Shown in pieces: positions 53,272 through 61,608 of a DNA stretch of 64,000 bases. The notes beneath the pieces are model-generated. The model was not told where the DNA came from. It did not search any database and worked only from the letters and a program-made list of their open reading frames with translations. The translations under genes were made by a program, and so were the position numbers. Numbering within the stretch: position 1 is the stretch's first letter; each line of letters opens with the position of its first letter. Source of the stretch: Shouchella clausii (GTDB lineage: Bacteria > Bacillota > Bacilli > Bacillales > Bacillaceae_D); NCBI RefSeq assembly GCF_001598215.1, contig NZ_BCXJ01000004.1:248001-312000 (forward strand). The letters are read 5' to 3'.

Positions 53272-54273
53272 CTAGTTATGCTTACCCCTCTTTGCGTAAT
53301 AAGGAGAGTATGCTGGTTGATCAAAATAGTTCTTTAGCTCCTCATCCAATTTCATCATGGAGATAGAGGCGCCGCCCATTTCCTGAGTTGTGCAATAATT
53401 ATTCACATCCGCATCATGAATAACGATGCCTTTATCCTTCAAAACTTCTTGAACTCGCCGATTCATAACGAAAAGTTCCAGTAACGTCGTGGAACCGAGC
53501 CCGTTTAATAATAAACAAACTTCATCCCCTGCTTGGATGTCCGATTCACGCAACAATATTTCAAGCATTTTGTCTACAAGCGCGTCAGCTTCCATTAATT
53601 TCGTACGTTCTACACCAGGCTCGCCATGAATGCCCATGCCAAATTCAATTTCATCATCCGGAATGGTGAATGTCGGCTTATCTAATCCAGGAATGGTTCC
53701 AGGCGAAAGCGCTACACCAATAGAAAACGTCGAATCACTCGCTTTTTGCGCTACGCGCGCTGTTTCATCTAAAGATAACCCTTCTCGCGAAGCTGCTCCC
53801 GCAATTTTTATAACAAAAACATCCCCAGCAATTCCTCTACGCTCTTCTTTCTTTTCGCTAGGAGCTGAAGCCACATCATCCCGTACAAGCACAGTTCTTG
53901 TCTCTATCCCGGCTAAATCCGCGAGTTCCGCTGCCATATCAAAATTCAGAATGTCGCCAGAGTAATTGCCATACACATAGAGAACACCTTGGCCTTTATC
54001 AAGCGCTTGCGTGACATCTAAAACCGTATCAGGCGTAGGAGCAGCGAATACATTCCCAATAGCAACACCATCTGCTAACCCATCGCCGACAAAGCCAAGA
54101 AATAAAGGCTCGTGCCCACTCCCTCCTCCAGTAAGAACAGAGACTTTATCTTTTAAATCGCTTACAATAATGCCATTTGCTTCTGTTTTCTTGTAATCAG
54201 TGCCATATGAAGCCAAAAACCCTTCGATGACTTGCGGAATAAGTTCTGTAGTTTGATTTAGAATTTTTTTCAT
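53272..54273 (-). CDS. dhaK: DhaK-type substrate-binding kinase subunit; candidate L-erythrulose kinase (LerK)
   Basis: 333-aa DAK1 domain. GGGSGHEPLFLGFVGDGLAD (residues about 50-69) is the signature, and the substrate-linking histidine is in MGIHGEPGVER near residue 213. First gene of the minus-strand operon, coupled closely to dhaL. DAK kinases phosphorylate dihydroxyacetone or, in tetrose pathways, L-erythrulose at C1. The TIM and RpiB paralogues downstream favour L-erythrulose. SD aggtgag precedes the ATG at 54273. The kinase call is firm, the substrate an inference. Confidence 0.85.
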   Translation of the reverse strand: MKKILNQTTELIPQVIEGFLASYGTDYKKTEANGIIVSDLKDKVSVLTGGGSGHEPLFLGFVGDGLADGVAIGNVFAAPTPDTVLDVTQALDKGQGVLYVYGNYSGDILNFDMAAELADLAGIETRTVLVRDDVASAPSEKKEERRGIAGDVFVIKIAGAASREGLSLDETARVAQKASDSTFSIGVALSPGTIPGLDKPTFTIPDDEIEFGMGIHGEPGVERTKLMEADALVDKMLEILLRESDIQAGDEVCLLLNGLGSTTLLELFVMNRRVQEVLKDKGIVIHDADVNNYCTTQEMGGASISMMKLDEELKNYFDQPAYSPYYAKRGKHN

Positions 54274-54352
54274 TTCTTGTTCTCACCTCACTAATTATCA
54301 TCGCGAAAATTTCGAATACAATCAAATGATTTTGTTTCACTTTTCACTTCAC

Positions 54353-54381
54353 AGTATAAAACCGTTTTATTTTATTGTCAA
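54353..54381 (-). promoter_or_regulatory. Sigma-A promoter of the dhaK operon with operator in the spacer
   Basis: TTGACA, 17 bases, TATACT on the minus strand. The spacer is ataaaataaaacggttt, so the shared motif AATAAAATAAAAC would be masked by a bound repressor. The divergent DeoR gene is the obvious candidate. Confidence 0.8.
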
Positions 54382-54444
54382 TTACACGTTTCACGAAATA
54401 TCTTGTTTTTTCTTTTCATTTGTTTTTGAAATAAAGTCTTCCCA

Positions 54445-54473
54445 TTGAATAAATTGCTAAATTCACATACTAT
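54445..54473 (+). promoter_or_regulatory. Sigma-A promoter of the deoR gene
   Basis: TTGAAT, 17-base spacer, TACTAT on the plus strand, about 30 bases before the SD aaggga. Confidence 0.7.
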
Positions 54474-54511
54474 AGAGACAGCAAATTAATTTTTATTAAG
54501 GGAGTTTTAAG

Positions 54512-55297
54512 ATGGCAAAGTTATTTGTTGCTGAAAGGCGCAATAAAATCATGGAGATCCTTCATAAAGAACAGAGAATTACAGTAAAAGAATTGTCCGA
54601 GAAAATGTCTGTTTCTGAGGCCACTCTCCGTATTGATCTAAACAAAATGGAGCAGGAAGGCCTGTTAAAACGCACGCACGGCGGCGCAGTTCTAAACGAC
54701 TTAGTCGAAAACGAGACAACCTTCTCCGTTCGAGAAAAGCGCAACCGCGATGCAAAATCATTGATCGCTCAAGAAGCACTGTCATTCATTCAAGATGGCT
54801 CTTGCATTTTACTTGATGCAAGCTCAACAGCACTTGAACTCGCCCGTTTACTTAAGGATGAGTCCATTAAAGTAACGGTGGTAACAAGTGGAATTTACAC
54901 AGCACTTGAACTGCGTGACAATCCTGGCATTACCGTTATATTGACGGGGGGCGTACTAAGCCGAGAGTCCAGTTCTTTAGAGGGAATGTTCGGGGCAACC
55001 GTTCTTGATCAAATTAACGTTGATTACATGTTCACGTCTGCAAACGGCTTCTCTTTCGATACAGGACTAACTGATTTTAATGTTTATGAAATTGATTTGA
55101 AAAAGCGTATGGTTGAGAAATCAAGGTCGGTCATTGCTTTAATTGATAAATCGAAAATTAATAAAATCTCTATCGCTTCATTTGCCAATGTAGACGAGAT
55201 CCATGCTTTTATTACAGACCATAAGCCAGATGAGGAGCTTCTTCATCAATTCGAGAAACATAACATCACCTTGATAACCACTTCAAAGGGTGATTAA
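54512..55297 (+). CDS. DeoR/GlpR-family transcriptional regulator
   Basis: 261 aa. The N-terminal winged helix shows the DeoR signature: RRNKIMEILHKEQRITVKEL, then SEATLRIDLNKMEQEGLLKRTHGGA (split here as SEATLRIDLNKMEQEG) at residues 8-60. The C-terminal DeoRC sensor domain, related to sugar phosphate isomerases, has ILLDASSTALELARLL, LTGGVLS and MFTSANGFSFDTG. These regulators usually bind a phosphorylated sugar intermediate and act as repressors. Divergent from dhaK and upstream of the transketolase, so it probably controls both. Confidence 0.88.
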   Translation: MAKLFVAERRNKIMEILHKEQRITVKELSEKMSVSEATLRIDLNKMEQEGLLKRTHGGAVLNDLVENETTFSVREKRNRDAKSLIAQEALSFIQDGSCILLDASSTALELARLLKDESIKVTVVTSGIYTALELRDNPGITVILTGGVLSRESSSLEGMFGATVLDQINVDYMFTSANGFSFDTGLTDFNVYEIDLKKRMVEKSRSVIALIDKSKINKISIASFANVDEIHAFITDHKPDEELLHQFEKHNITLITTSKGD

Positions 55298-55307
55298 CAC
55301 AAGAAAT

Positions 55308-55370
55308 CAAAATAAAATGAAATAAAACGATAAAAAATGATTGACTGCCGTGTTTGTTTCTGTGTACATT
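55308..55370 (+). promoter_or_regulatory. Promoter and candidate operator of the transketolase gene
   Basis: TTGACT (55341-55346), 18 bases, TACATT (55365-55370). Immediately upstream is aaataaaatgaaataaaacg, again with an AATAAAA(C) pattern as at dhaK and rpiB. Confidence 0.6.
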
Positions 55371-55384
55371 AGAACCAAACGTAC

Positions 55385-55446
55385 AGAAAGGCGGTGAACA
55401 CTACGTAACAGTTCGTGCCGTTAGCGGACTGTACACGTAGCGATTT
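55385..55446 (+). promoter_or_regulatory. Shine-Dalgarno separated from the tkt start codon by a hairpin
   Basis: AGAAAGGCGGTGA (55385-55397) matches the anti-SD complement at 12 of 13 positions but lies 49 bases before the ATG. Between them is a stem CTACGT/ACGTAG (55401-55406 with 55435-55440) extended by ACAGT/ACTGT and CCG/CGG. With the hairpin folded, the SD-to-ATG distance is 3 + 6 = 9 bases. An in-frame TAG at 55438 excludes any upstream start. Confidence 0.75.
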
Positions 55447-57453
55447 ATGATTGAACAATTAGCTATTAATACCATTCGTACATTATCCATTGACAGCATT
55501 GAAAATGCACAGTCCGGACACCCTGGACTTCCAATGGGGGCTGCTCCAATTGGCTATCAATTGTTCGCCAAGACAATGAATCATAATCCAGGGAACCCCA
55601 ATTGGTTCAATCGCGATCGCTTTATTTTGTCAGCCGGACATGGCTCAGCTCTTCTTTATAGCCTTCTGCATCTATGCGGATATGATGTATCTATCGAAGA
55701 TTTAAAGCACTTTCGTAAACTAGATAGCAATACACCTGGTCATCCCGAGTACGGCCACACGCCTGGAGTAGAAGCCACAACTGGACCACTTGGTCAAGGG
55801 ATTGCCATGGCTGTTGGAATGGCCATGGCAGAAAGGCAGCTAGCAGAGACTTACAACAAGGAGAATTTCCCTCTAATTGACCATTACACCTATTCCCTTT
55901 GTGGGGACGGGGACCTCATGGAAGGAATTTCTTCAGAAGCCGCTTCATTAGCTGGTCATTTGAAACTAGGCAAATTGATCGTTCTTTACGACTCCAACGA
56001 TATCTCCTTGGATGGTGAATTAAGTCATTCCTTCTCTGAAGATGTGGGATCCAAATTTATCGCCCAAGGATGGCATGTGGAATATGTAAAAGACGGCAAT
56101 GATTTGAAAGCGATTTCTGAGGCGATTGATCGTGCGCAAAAAGATGACCGTCCATCTCTTATAGAGGTAAAAACCATCATTGGATTTGGGTCTCCCAATA
56201 AATCAGGCTCCTCTGCCTCGCATGGAGCGCCACTTGGATCTGAAGAAGTGCTTTTGACAAAAGAAGCCTATAAGTGGACATTTGACGAAGACTTCTATGT
56301 TCCTAAAGAAGTACAAGTACACTTTTCTAGAAAGAAAAACGAAGGTGCATTACTAGAAAAGAAGTGGAATGATTTATTTGCTAACTATGAAGCGGAATAC
56401 CCTGAACTTGCAGCACAATTAAAACAAGCGATTCAAGGAAAACTACCGGCAAACTGGTATAAGTCCCTGCCAACTTATGAAATTCATTGTTCCGAAGCCA
56501 CTCGTGCTTCCTCTGGAACAGCTTTAAACGCCGCCGCCTCTCAAATACCGCAATTAGTCGGAGGATCAGCTGACCTCGCTTCTTCTAATAAAACGAATTT
56601 AAAGGGCCAAGATATCTTTAATCACTTAAACTATGGAGGTCGCAACATTTGGTTTGGTGTTCGTGAGTTTGCGATGGGTGCTGCCTTAAATGGAATGGCC
56701 CTCCATGGTGGATTGAAAGTATTTGGTGGTACGTTCTTTGTTTTCTCTGATTATTTACGCCCAGCCGTACGTCTGTCGGCCTTGATGAAATTACCTGTCA
56801 TTTATGTACTTACACACGACAGCATTGCCGTTGGAGAAGACGGACCTACGCATCAACCGGTTGAGCATCTTGCTTCGCTACGCGCTATGCCAGGATTGTC
56901 TGTCATACGCCCAGGAGATGGAAATGAGACGGTTGCTGCTTGGAGACTCGCTCTTGAAAGTGAGGACACGCCAACTGCCCTTGTCTTATCACGCCAAAAT
57001 GTACCTGTTCTATCAAACACTGCAGAACTTGCTTATGAAGGCGTAAAAAAAGGCGGTTACATTGTTTCCGAAGCTTCTAAGGAAGCAGAGCTTATTTTAA
57101 TCGCCACTGGTTCAGAACTACCACTTGCGCTTCAGGCACAGACTCAATTAGAAGCTGATGGTGTTTCTACTCAAGTCGTAAGCATGCCATCCTGGGACCG
57201 TTTCGAACAGCAGCCAAAAGCTTACAGACAGTCTGTTCTGCCCCCAACTATCAAAAGTCGCCTTGCCATTGAAATGGGATCTTCCCTAGGGTGGGCTAAA
57301 TACATTGGAGACGAAGGAGAGGTTCTTAGCATTGATACGTTCGGCGCCTCGGGAAATGGCGACCTTATTATGAAAACGTATGGATTCACTGTTGAGAATG
57401 TCGTGAATAAAGCGAAGGCACTTTTGAAAGAGACAGAAACTCTTTCTTCATAA
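55447..57453 (+). CDS. tkt: Transketolase (pathway-specific paralogue)
   Basis: ThDP enzyme moving C2 units between ketoses and aldoses; it would use erythrose 4-phosphate, the predicted end product of the operon. N-terminal [20 protein letters not shown] is standard. The ThDP motif begins [19 protein letters not shown] near residue 154, and the central domain holds [19 protein letters not shown]. Length (668 aa) is full. Start fixed by an in-frame stop just upstream. No SD lies directly before it (see leader hairpin). Probably an extra copy beside a housekeeping tkt, because it is tied to this cluster. Confidence 0.93.
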   Translation: MIEQLAINTIRTLSIDSIENAQSGHPGLPMGAAPIGYQLFAKTMNHNPGNPNWFNRDRFILSAGHGSALLYSLLHLCGYDVSIEDLKHFRKLDSNTPGHPEYGHTPGVEATTGPLGQGIAMAVGMAMAERQLAETYNKENFPLIDHYTYSLCGDGDLMEGISSEAASLAGHLKLGKLIVLYDSNDISLDGELSHSFSEDVGSKFIAQGWHVEYVKDGNDLKAISEAIDRAQKDDRPSLIEVKTIIGFGSPNKSGSSASHGAPLGSEEVLLTKEAYKWTFDEDFYVPKEVQVHFSRKKNEGALLEKKWNDLFANYEAEYPELAAQLKQAIQGKLPANWYKSLPTYEIHCSEATRASSGTALNAAASQIPQLVGGSADLASSNKTNLKGQDIFNHLNYGGRNIWFGVREFAMGAALNGMALHGGLKVFGGTFFVFSDYLRPAVRLSALMKLPVIYVLTHDSIAVGEDGPTHQPVEHLASLRAMPGLSVIRPGDGNETVAAWRLALESEDTPTALVLSRQNVPVLSNTAELAYEGVKKGGYIVSEASKEAELILIATGSELPLALQAQTQLEADGVSTQVVSMPSWDRFEQQPKAYRQSVLPPTIKSRLAIEMGSSLGWAKYIGDEGEVLSIDTFGASGNGDLIMKTYGFTVENVVNKAKALLKETETLSS

Positions 57454-57464
57454 TTAAAGGAAGT

Positions 57465-57723
57465 CCATAGAGAAGTCGGGGGTGACTAACCCCCGACTTC
57501 TCATACCACCGTACTTACCGTTCGGTATACAGCGGTTCAATTAAGTATTACGAAAAATCATACCGGGGGTTTTGTTTAAGATTAGACTGTTAGAGATTCT
57601 CGTATTTCTCCATTTGTTAAGGAGCTTAGAGTGGAGGATGGAAAAAGCAACGGTTGAAACGTTTGAACAAATGGTCGGGTAAACCTGCGTGTGTAAAACA
57701 AAATCAATTTCTAATGTCTTCAA
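57465..57723 (-). mobile_element. Remnant of a group IIC intron (RT tail, domains V and VI)
   Basis: On the minus strand, GAACCGCTGTATACCGAACG then GTAAGTACGGTGGT (57538-57505, 34 nt) has the form of class C domain V, and a long hairpin gagaagtcggggg/cccccgacttctc (57470-57502) follows as domain VI. Upstream, the frame ending at 57541 reads KWRNTRISNSLILNKTPG, a shortened match to the maturase tail pattern NTRKGYWRISNSPILNKT. Most of the intron is missing. It lies just after the tRNA operon terminator on the same strand, the usual IIC target. Confidence 0.75.
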
Positions 57724-57741
57724 TCGTCACCCTTCAAAAAT

Positions 57742-57781
57742 AAAAAAACTCGAAAACGTTGATACACAAGCGTTTACGAGA
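57742..57781 (-). terminator. Rho-independent terminator of the tRNA operon
   Basis: Stem ctcg-a-aaacg/cgttt-a-cgag (57749-57781) followed on the minus strand by seven T residues. Confidence 0.88.
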
Positions 57782-57822
57782 CTTCATTGACAGTATAAAC
57801 TTTTCCTAAAAAGATGTAATGG

Positions 57823-57896
<74 letters not shown>

Positions 57897-57901
57897 ATGA
57901 T

Positions 57902-57975
57902 TGGAGCGGGTGAAGGGAATCGAACCCTCATCATCAGCTTGGAAGGCTGAGGTTTTACCACTAAACTACACCCGC
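57902..57975 (-). tRNA. tRNA-Gly (anticodon UCC)
   Basis: 74-nt cloverleaf with encoded CCA: acceptor GCGGGTG/CACCCGC, discriminator T, anticodon loop CTTCCAA flanked by TCAGC/GCTGA, T-arm GAGGGTTCGATTCCCTT. Its 5' half is repeated twice upstream. Confidence 0.96.
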
Positions 57976-58288
57976 ATTTTAAATTAAGCTAATTTCTTTA
58001 TTTCGAGCACCGTACTTTATGCCTCTTCCTCTACTCGCCTATTCAACGATGTTCATGCGTCGAGGCAACTCGATGTCTATTCACAGATGTTTCGCTCGTG
58101 GCTGAGGTTTTACCACTAAACTACACCCGCATTTTAAATTAAGCTAAATTTCTTTATTTCGAGCACCGTACTTTATGCCTCTTCCTCTACTCGTCTATTC
58201 GATGATGCTTATGCGTCGAGGCAACTCGATGTCTATTCACGGATGTTTCGCTCGTGGCTGAGGTTTTACCACTAAACTACACCCGCAT
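57945..58288 (-). repeat. Tandem 155/156-bp repeat carrying 5' halves of tRNA-Gly
   Basis: The unit runs from the anticodon stem of tRNA-Gly through its 5' end and about 120 bases of upstream DNA. Copies start at 57945, 58100 and 58256; the third stops after the tRNA part. The two extra 5' halves (GCGGGTG to CTCAGCC) are identical to the intact gene. The spacers differ at only about six positions, so the duplication is fairly recent. Confidence 0.95.
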
Positions 58289-58367
58289 TTTTATTACAAG
58301 CGATTCCTATTGTTTGATGACCCCATTATGTACATGCAAAGCGCCGCTTACAGCAGCGACGCTTATA

Positions 58368-58396
58368 ACTATACAGGACATTGAAAAGATTGTCAA
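58368..58396 (-). promoter_or_regulatory. Strong sigma-A promoter of the tRNA-Gly/tRNA-Arg operon
   Basis: TTGACA, 17-base spacer, TATAGT on the minus strand, about 390 bases before the intact tRNA-Gly and 80 bases before the first tRNA half. A stem agcgtcgctgctg/cagcagcgacgct-like repeat lies right after the start. Confidence 0.85.
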
Positions 58397-58419
58397 CCAT
58401 TGTTTATAAAAACAAGGCT

Positions 58420-58929
58420 TTAAAAAGTGAAGTGCTTGTCCAAGTCCGTTGCTTTTTTGCCCTCCGTTGTCCAATAGTTGATGTCGACATGTTCGTTTCC
58501 GATTGTTAGGCAGCAATATGTGCCTACAGGGTACTGTTTCGGTAGGCGAACACTACCAGGATTAATGAGGATGACACCATCCTGCTCTTCTGCCCGGGCA
58601 ATATGACTATGGCCGTATATAGCGATGCGTGCTCCTTTTTCTTTTGCACGGTCAATTAGTTTCGCAAGCGTCTGTTTAACGCCATGATGATGGCCATGGG
58701 CGATATAAGCGGTTGTTCCTTCCCATTGGCATTCTAGTTCGTTTGGAAAAGAAGAGAACACATCACAATTGCCAGCAACCACTTTTACCCCGACTAGTTC
58801 TGGCGCGTGTTCAGGAAGTTCTGAATCACCAACATGGATGACTTGATCAACCTCATTTTCGTGGCGGACCATAATCGCCTTTAGCTGATCAGTCCAGCCA
58901 TGGCTGTCGCTGATGATAAGAATATTCAT
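58420..58929 (-). CDS. ysnB: YfcE/MJ0936-family metallophosphoesterase YsnB
   Basis: Small calcineurin-like phosphodiesterase (169 aa). Metal-ligand motifs ISDSHG (residues 6-11), VGDSE, GNCD (near 53-56), AHGHHHGV and YGHSH (near 105) are complete. Cellular substrate unknown. The ATG at 58929 overlaps the rdgB stop (ATGA), favouring it over a GTG three codons upstream. Order rph-rdgB-ysnB is that of B. subtilis. Confidence 0.93.
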   Translation of the reverse strand: MNILIISDSHGWTDQLKAIMVRHENEVDQVIHVGDSELPEHAPELVGVKVVAGNCDVFSSFPNELECQWEGTTAYIAHGHHHGVKQTLAKLIDRAKEKGARIAIYGHSHIARAEEQDGVILINPGSVRLPKQYPVGTYCCLTIGNEHVDINYWTTEGKKATDLDKHFTF

Positions 58930-59522
58930 TTCGGCCACACTCCCTCGATTGTTTCTTTTAAGGCTGTGAGGGCACGTGCGCGGTGGCTGAGCTGGTTTTT
59001 TGTTTCTGCTGACAGCTCTGCCATTGTTTGTTCGTGGCTAGGCACAAAAAAGATCGGATCATAACCAAAACCATTCGATCCTATTGGCTTTTCGGTAATG
59101 AGGCCTTCGCAAGCTCCTTCGGCAAAAATTGTTTCTTTTCCTGGTTCGGCCAAAGCAATGACACAAAAGAAGCGGGCGGTACGCTTCTTTGTCGGAACAC
59201 CGTCAAGCTCTGAAAGGACTTTAGCGATATTGGCTTGGTCGTTCTTTGGTTCGCCAGCATAGCGAGCAGAGTATACTCCTGGCTTGCCGCCAAGGGCATC
59301 GATCAGCAGCCCTGAATCATCGGCAATGACCGGTTTTTGCAAATGGGCGGCCAGCGTTTCTGCTTTTTTGGCGGCATTCTCATGGAATGTGTCGCCGTCT
59401 TCAATAATCTCAGGGACTTCCGGGTAATCGTAAAGTGATTTTACTATGTAACGATCAGTAAACAATGTTTGAAAATCGGCAAGTTTGCCTTTGTTTTTTG
59501 TTGCCACAACCAATTCGTTCAA
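58926..59522 (-). CDS. ysnA: XTP/dITP pyrophosphatase (RdgB/HAM1, YsnA)
   Basis: Hydrolyses deaminated purine nucleotides (dITP, XTP) to keep them out of DNA. VATKNKGKLADF is at residues 5-16, IADDSGLLIDALGGKPGVYSAR near 67 and GFGYDPIFF near 149. The start must be the TTG at 59522: an in-frame TGA (the rph stop) lies directly before it, and aaaagggga is nine bases upstream. Product 198 aa. Confidence 0.95.
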   Translation of the reverse strand: MNELVVATKNKGKLADFQTLFTDRYIVKSLYDYPEVPEIIEDGDTFHENAAKKAETLAAHLQKPVIADDSGLLIDALGGKPGVYSARYAGEPKNDQANIAKVLSELDGVPTKKRTARFFCVIALAEPGKETIFAEGACEGLITEKPIGSNGFGYDPIFFVPSHEQTMAELSAETKNQLSHRARALTALKETIEGVWPK

Positions 59523-59525
59523 TGT

Positions 59526-60278
59526 TCATGTCCCCTTTTTTTCTTCAATCCAACTAGCCGCCTCACCAAGAAACGGGCGTTGGATGTGAATCAATTGGCC
59601 AATGCCCTCTGCAGCGAGGTCAAGGAGCTCATTCAATTCACTGCGTGTATAAACGGCTTCTTCTCCACTGCCTTGCACTTCAACAAAATCGCCGGAACCC
59701 GTTTGGACGATATTCATATCGACCTTTGCCTGTGAATCCTCGCTATAACACAAGTCACACACGGCCCCTTCCCCAGGCAAAATGCCAACGGATATAGCTG
59801 CTAAAAAATCAGTAATCGGCCAAGCGCTAATTGTTTTTTCGGCGAGTGCTTTTTTAACCGCGAGCACAAGCGCCACATAGGCACCTGTAAGCGATGCTGT
59901 CCGAGTACCGCCATCTGCTTGGATTACGTCGCAGTCGATCCAAATCGTCTTTTCGCCGAGCTTTTCTAAATCGACAACTGCCCGGAGTGCCCGGCCGATA
60001 AGGCGTTGGATTTCCATTGTTCGCCCGCTCAATTTCCCTTTTGCGGCTTCGCGAATCGTGCGCTGGCCTGTCGCTCGTGGCAGCATCGAATATTCCGCAG
60101 CTAGCCACCCTTTATTTTGCCCACGTAAAAATGGGGGGACGCGGTTTTCAATGCTTGCTGTACATATCACTTTTGTATCGCCAACAGAAATCAGTACAGA
60201 CCCTTCGGCATGCTTTGTAAAATGAGGAATGATCTCAACCTCTCTTAGTTGATTTTGTTTTCGGCCGTCTTGGCGCAT
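59526..60278 (-). CDS. rph: Ribonuclease PH
   Basis: Phosphorolytic 3'-5' exoribonuclease trimming tRNA 3' ends. N-terminal [12 protein letters not shown], the phosphate-binding [14 protein letters not shown] near 85 and [20 protein letters not shown] near 117-136 are conserved. Length 250 aa. ATG at 60278 with aaggagg upstream. It follows gerM, as in B. subtilis. Confidence 0.96.
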   Translation of the reverse strand: MRQDGRKQNQLREVEIIPHFTKHAEGSVLISVGDTKVICTASIENRVPPFLRGQNKGWLAAEYSMLPRATGQRTIREAAKGKLSGRTMEIQRLIGRALRAVVDLEKLGEKTIWIDCDVIQADGGTRTASLTGAYVALVLAVKKALAEKTISAWPITDFLAAISVGILPGEGAVCDLCYSEDSQAKVDMNIVQTGSGDFVEVQGSGEEAVYTRSELNELLDLAAEGIGQLIHIQRPFLGEAASWIEEKKGT

Positions 60279-60340
60279 TTGTTTTCCTCCTTAGCAATGG
60301 AAAGCCCTCCAAATTGTATCGGCTCTAGTATAACATACCT

Positions 60341-60377
60341 AAACAGGCGCCTGCATATGCAAGCGCCTTGTCTGTTT
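60341..60377 (-). terminator. Hairpin after gerM
   Basis: Stem aaacag-ggcgc/gcgcc-ctgttt with a small bulge, immediately after the gerM stop. The T tract is short (TTT), so it may only attenuate transcription into rph. Confidence 0.55.
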
Positions 60378-60379
60378 CA

Positions 60380-61498
60380 CTATAGAGGCTTAGCATTCAC
60401 GAGCTCAGGGCGGGTGACTTCTTCCACTTCAATGCCTGCCTCATTTACGCCTGCCTCTCCGTTCACTTGGATTGACACTTTTTCGATGCCGCTTTGCTCT
60501 GTTAATGTTAACGCTAAGCTTTCCAATACACTAGTCGGGATGGCGCTGCCTTCGTTGGCCGACTGAATGGCTTCGTTAAAGTCTAAGACGACTTCGCCAT
60601 TTTGCAGTTTAGGTTCATTAAGAAGTTCCACATCGCCTGACATTTCCGTTAGCAAATTTGTCATAAGCGATGGCCCTTCAATCAATTCATTGATTGCCGT
60701 CTCGAGCTCATTGTTGACATTTTCGACCCGTTTCGTTACCGGTACGTAGTACGTGTCTTCGTCATTTGTCCCGAGGAAGTAGAGCGTGATGTCTGTGCTG
60801 TTTGTAAAGTCAACCACTTCACTCGTGTCGACATTTATGCCGTCTGCGCGACTAAGGTTTCCGACAAGTGGCTTCTCACTTTGTGGCATTTTATCGAGTT
60901 CATACCCGTTTACTTCGACTTTCACTTCTTCAACCTCAGGAAATTGCGTCAATGTCCAGGTGACAGCTTCAAAAATGCGCTTTTCATCTGCGAGGTTGTA
61001 ATCATTAAACTCGCTAGAAAAATTGACAATCGCCAACTTTTCTTCTTTTAAGTGGTCGATATCTACTTCCGTTCCTGCTGGCAAGACGGCTCGGAAGCCG
61101 TTAGGGAGAATATCATTGATTGGTCCCCCTTCTACTAAATACTCAAGCGCCTGTTTCATCACACTGTCTGTTTTTGGAAGCGTCAACGTTTGCGGGACGA
61201 CCAGGCCATTGCTATCAATTAAATAAAGCTCTCGCTGATTTAACGATTCAGCAGCTTCATCTGGTGTTGTTTCATCTGTTGGTCCTGTTTCCTCCCCTGC
61301 TTCGCTTTCATCAGCTTGTTCTTCCGTTACATCCTCTTCCGATTCATTCTCTTCGTTTCCAAAATCCTCATCCGCATCCGTGTATGTGACTGGCGGTTCA
61401 TCTAGTGTGTCCACAGCATCATTGGCTCCAAGTGAACAGCCCGTAGTAAGTGCAAGTACAACAACAAAAGGCGCGCTAACTCCAGCTAATTTACGCAT
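60380..61498 (-). CDS. gerM: GerM spore germination/sporulation lipoprotein
   Basis: Lipoprotein of the SpoIIIA-SpoIIQ complex, needed for normal sporulation and germination. Signal peptide with lipobox LTTGC (Cys near 21). An acidic linker rich in Glu/Asp/Thr (about 35-85) is followed by two GerMN domains (about 100-220 and 245-360; VNFSSEFNDYN and VVLDFNEAIQS are equivalent strands). The ATG at 61498 follows ggggaggg. Product 372 aa. Located between rph and the racemase end of the cluster. Confidence 0.93.
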   Translation of the reverse strand: MRKLAGVSAPFVVVLALTTGCSLGANDAVDTLDEPPVTYTDADEDFGNEENESEEDVTEEQADESEAGEETGPTDETTPDEAAESLNQRELYLIDSNGLVVPQTLTLPKTDSVMKQALEYLVEGGPINDILPNGFRAVLPAGTEVDIDHLKEEKLAIVNFSSEFNDYNLADEKRIFEAVTWTLTQFPEVEEVKVEVNGYELDKMPQSEKPLVGNLSRADGINVDTSEVVDFTNSTDITLYFLGTNDEDTYYVPVTKRVENVNNELETAINELIEGPSLMTNLLTEMSGDVELLNEPKLQNGEVVLDFNEAIQSANEGSAIPTSVLESLALTLTEQSGIEKVSIQVNGEAGVNEAGIEVEEVTRPELVNAKPL

Positions 61499-61579
61499 AC
61501 GTTTCCCTCCCCAGAATGGTTGTACTTCCATATATACGAGCTTTCTCTCAGATTAGACCAGCTTGTTTATACCTTGAAT

Positions 61580-61608
61580 AAAAAAACGCCTCCCAAAAAA
61601 GGAGGCGT
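61580..61608 (-). terminator. Terminator hairpin, distal copy with T tract
   Basis: Stem acgcctcc/ggaggcgt with an A-rich loop, followed by seven T residues on the minus strand. A near-identical hairpin without T tract lies at 61761-61784, nearer to trhO. Confidence 0.88.

Noticed and set aside
54301-54400. Catabolite-response (cre) site at the dhaK promoter
   Set aside because: The best candidate (TGAAACGTGTAATT) breaks the central CG of the consensus.
57470-57502. The long hairpin after tkt as the tkt terminator
   Set aside because: No T tract follows on the plus strand; it is better explained as domain VI of the intron remnant, though it could still slow transcription.
58289-58367. A further tRNA or small RNA between the tRNA promoter and the repeats
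   Set aside because: Only a G+C-rich stem is visible; no cloverleaf or known RNA pattern.
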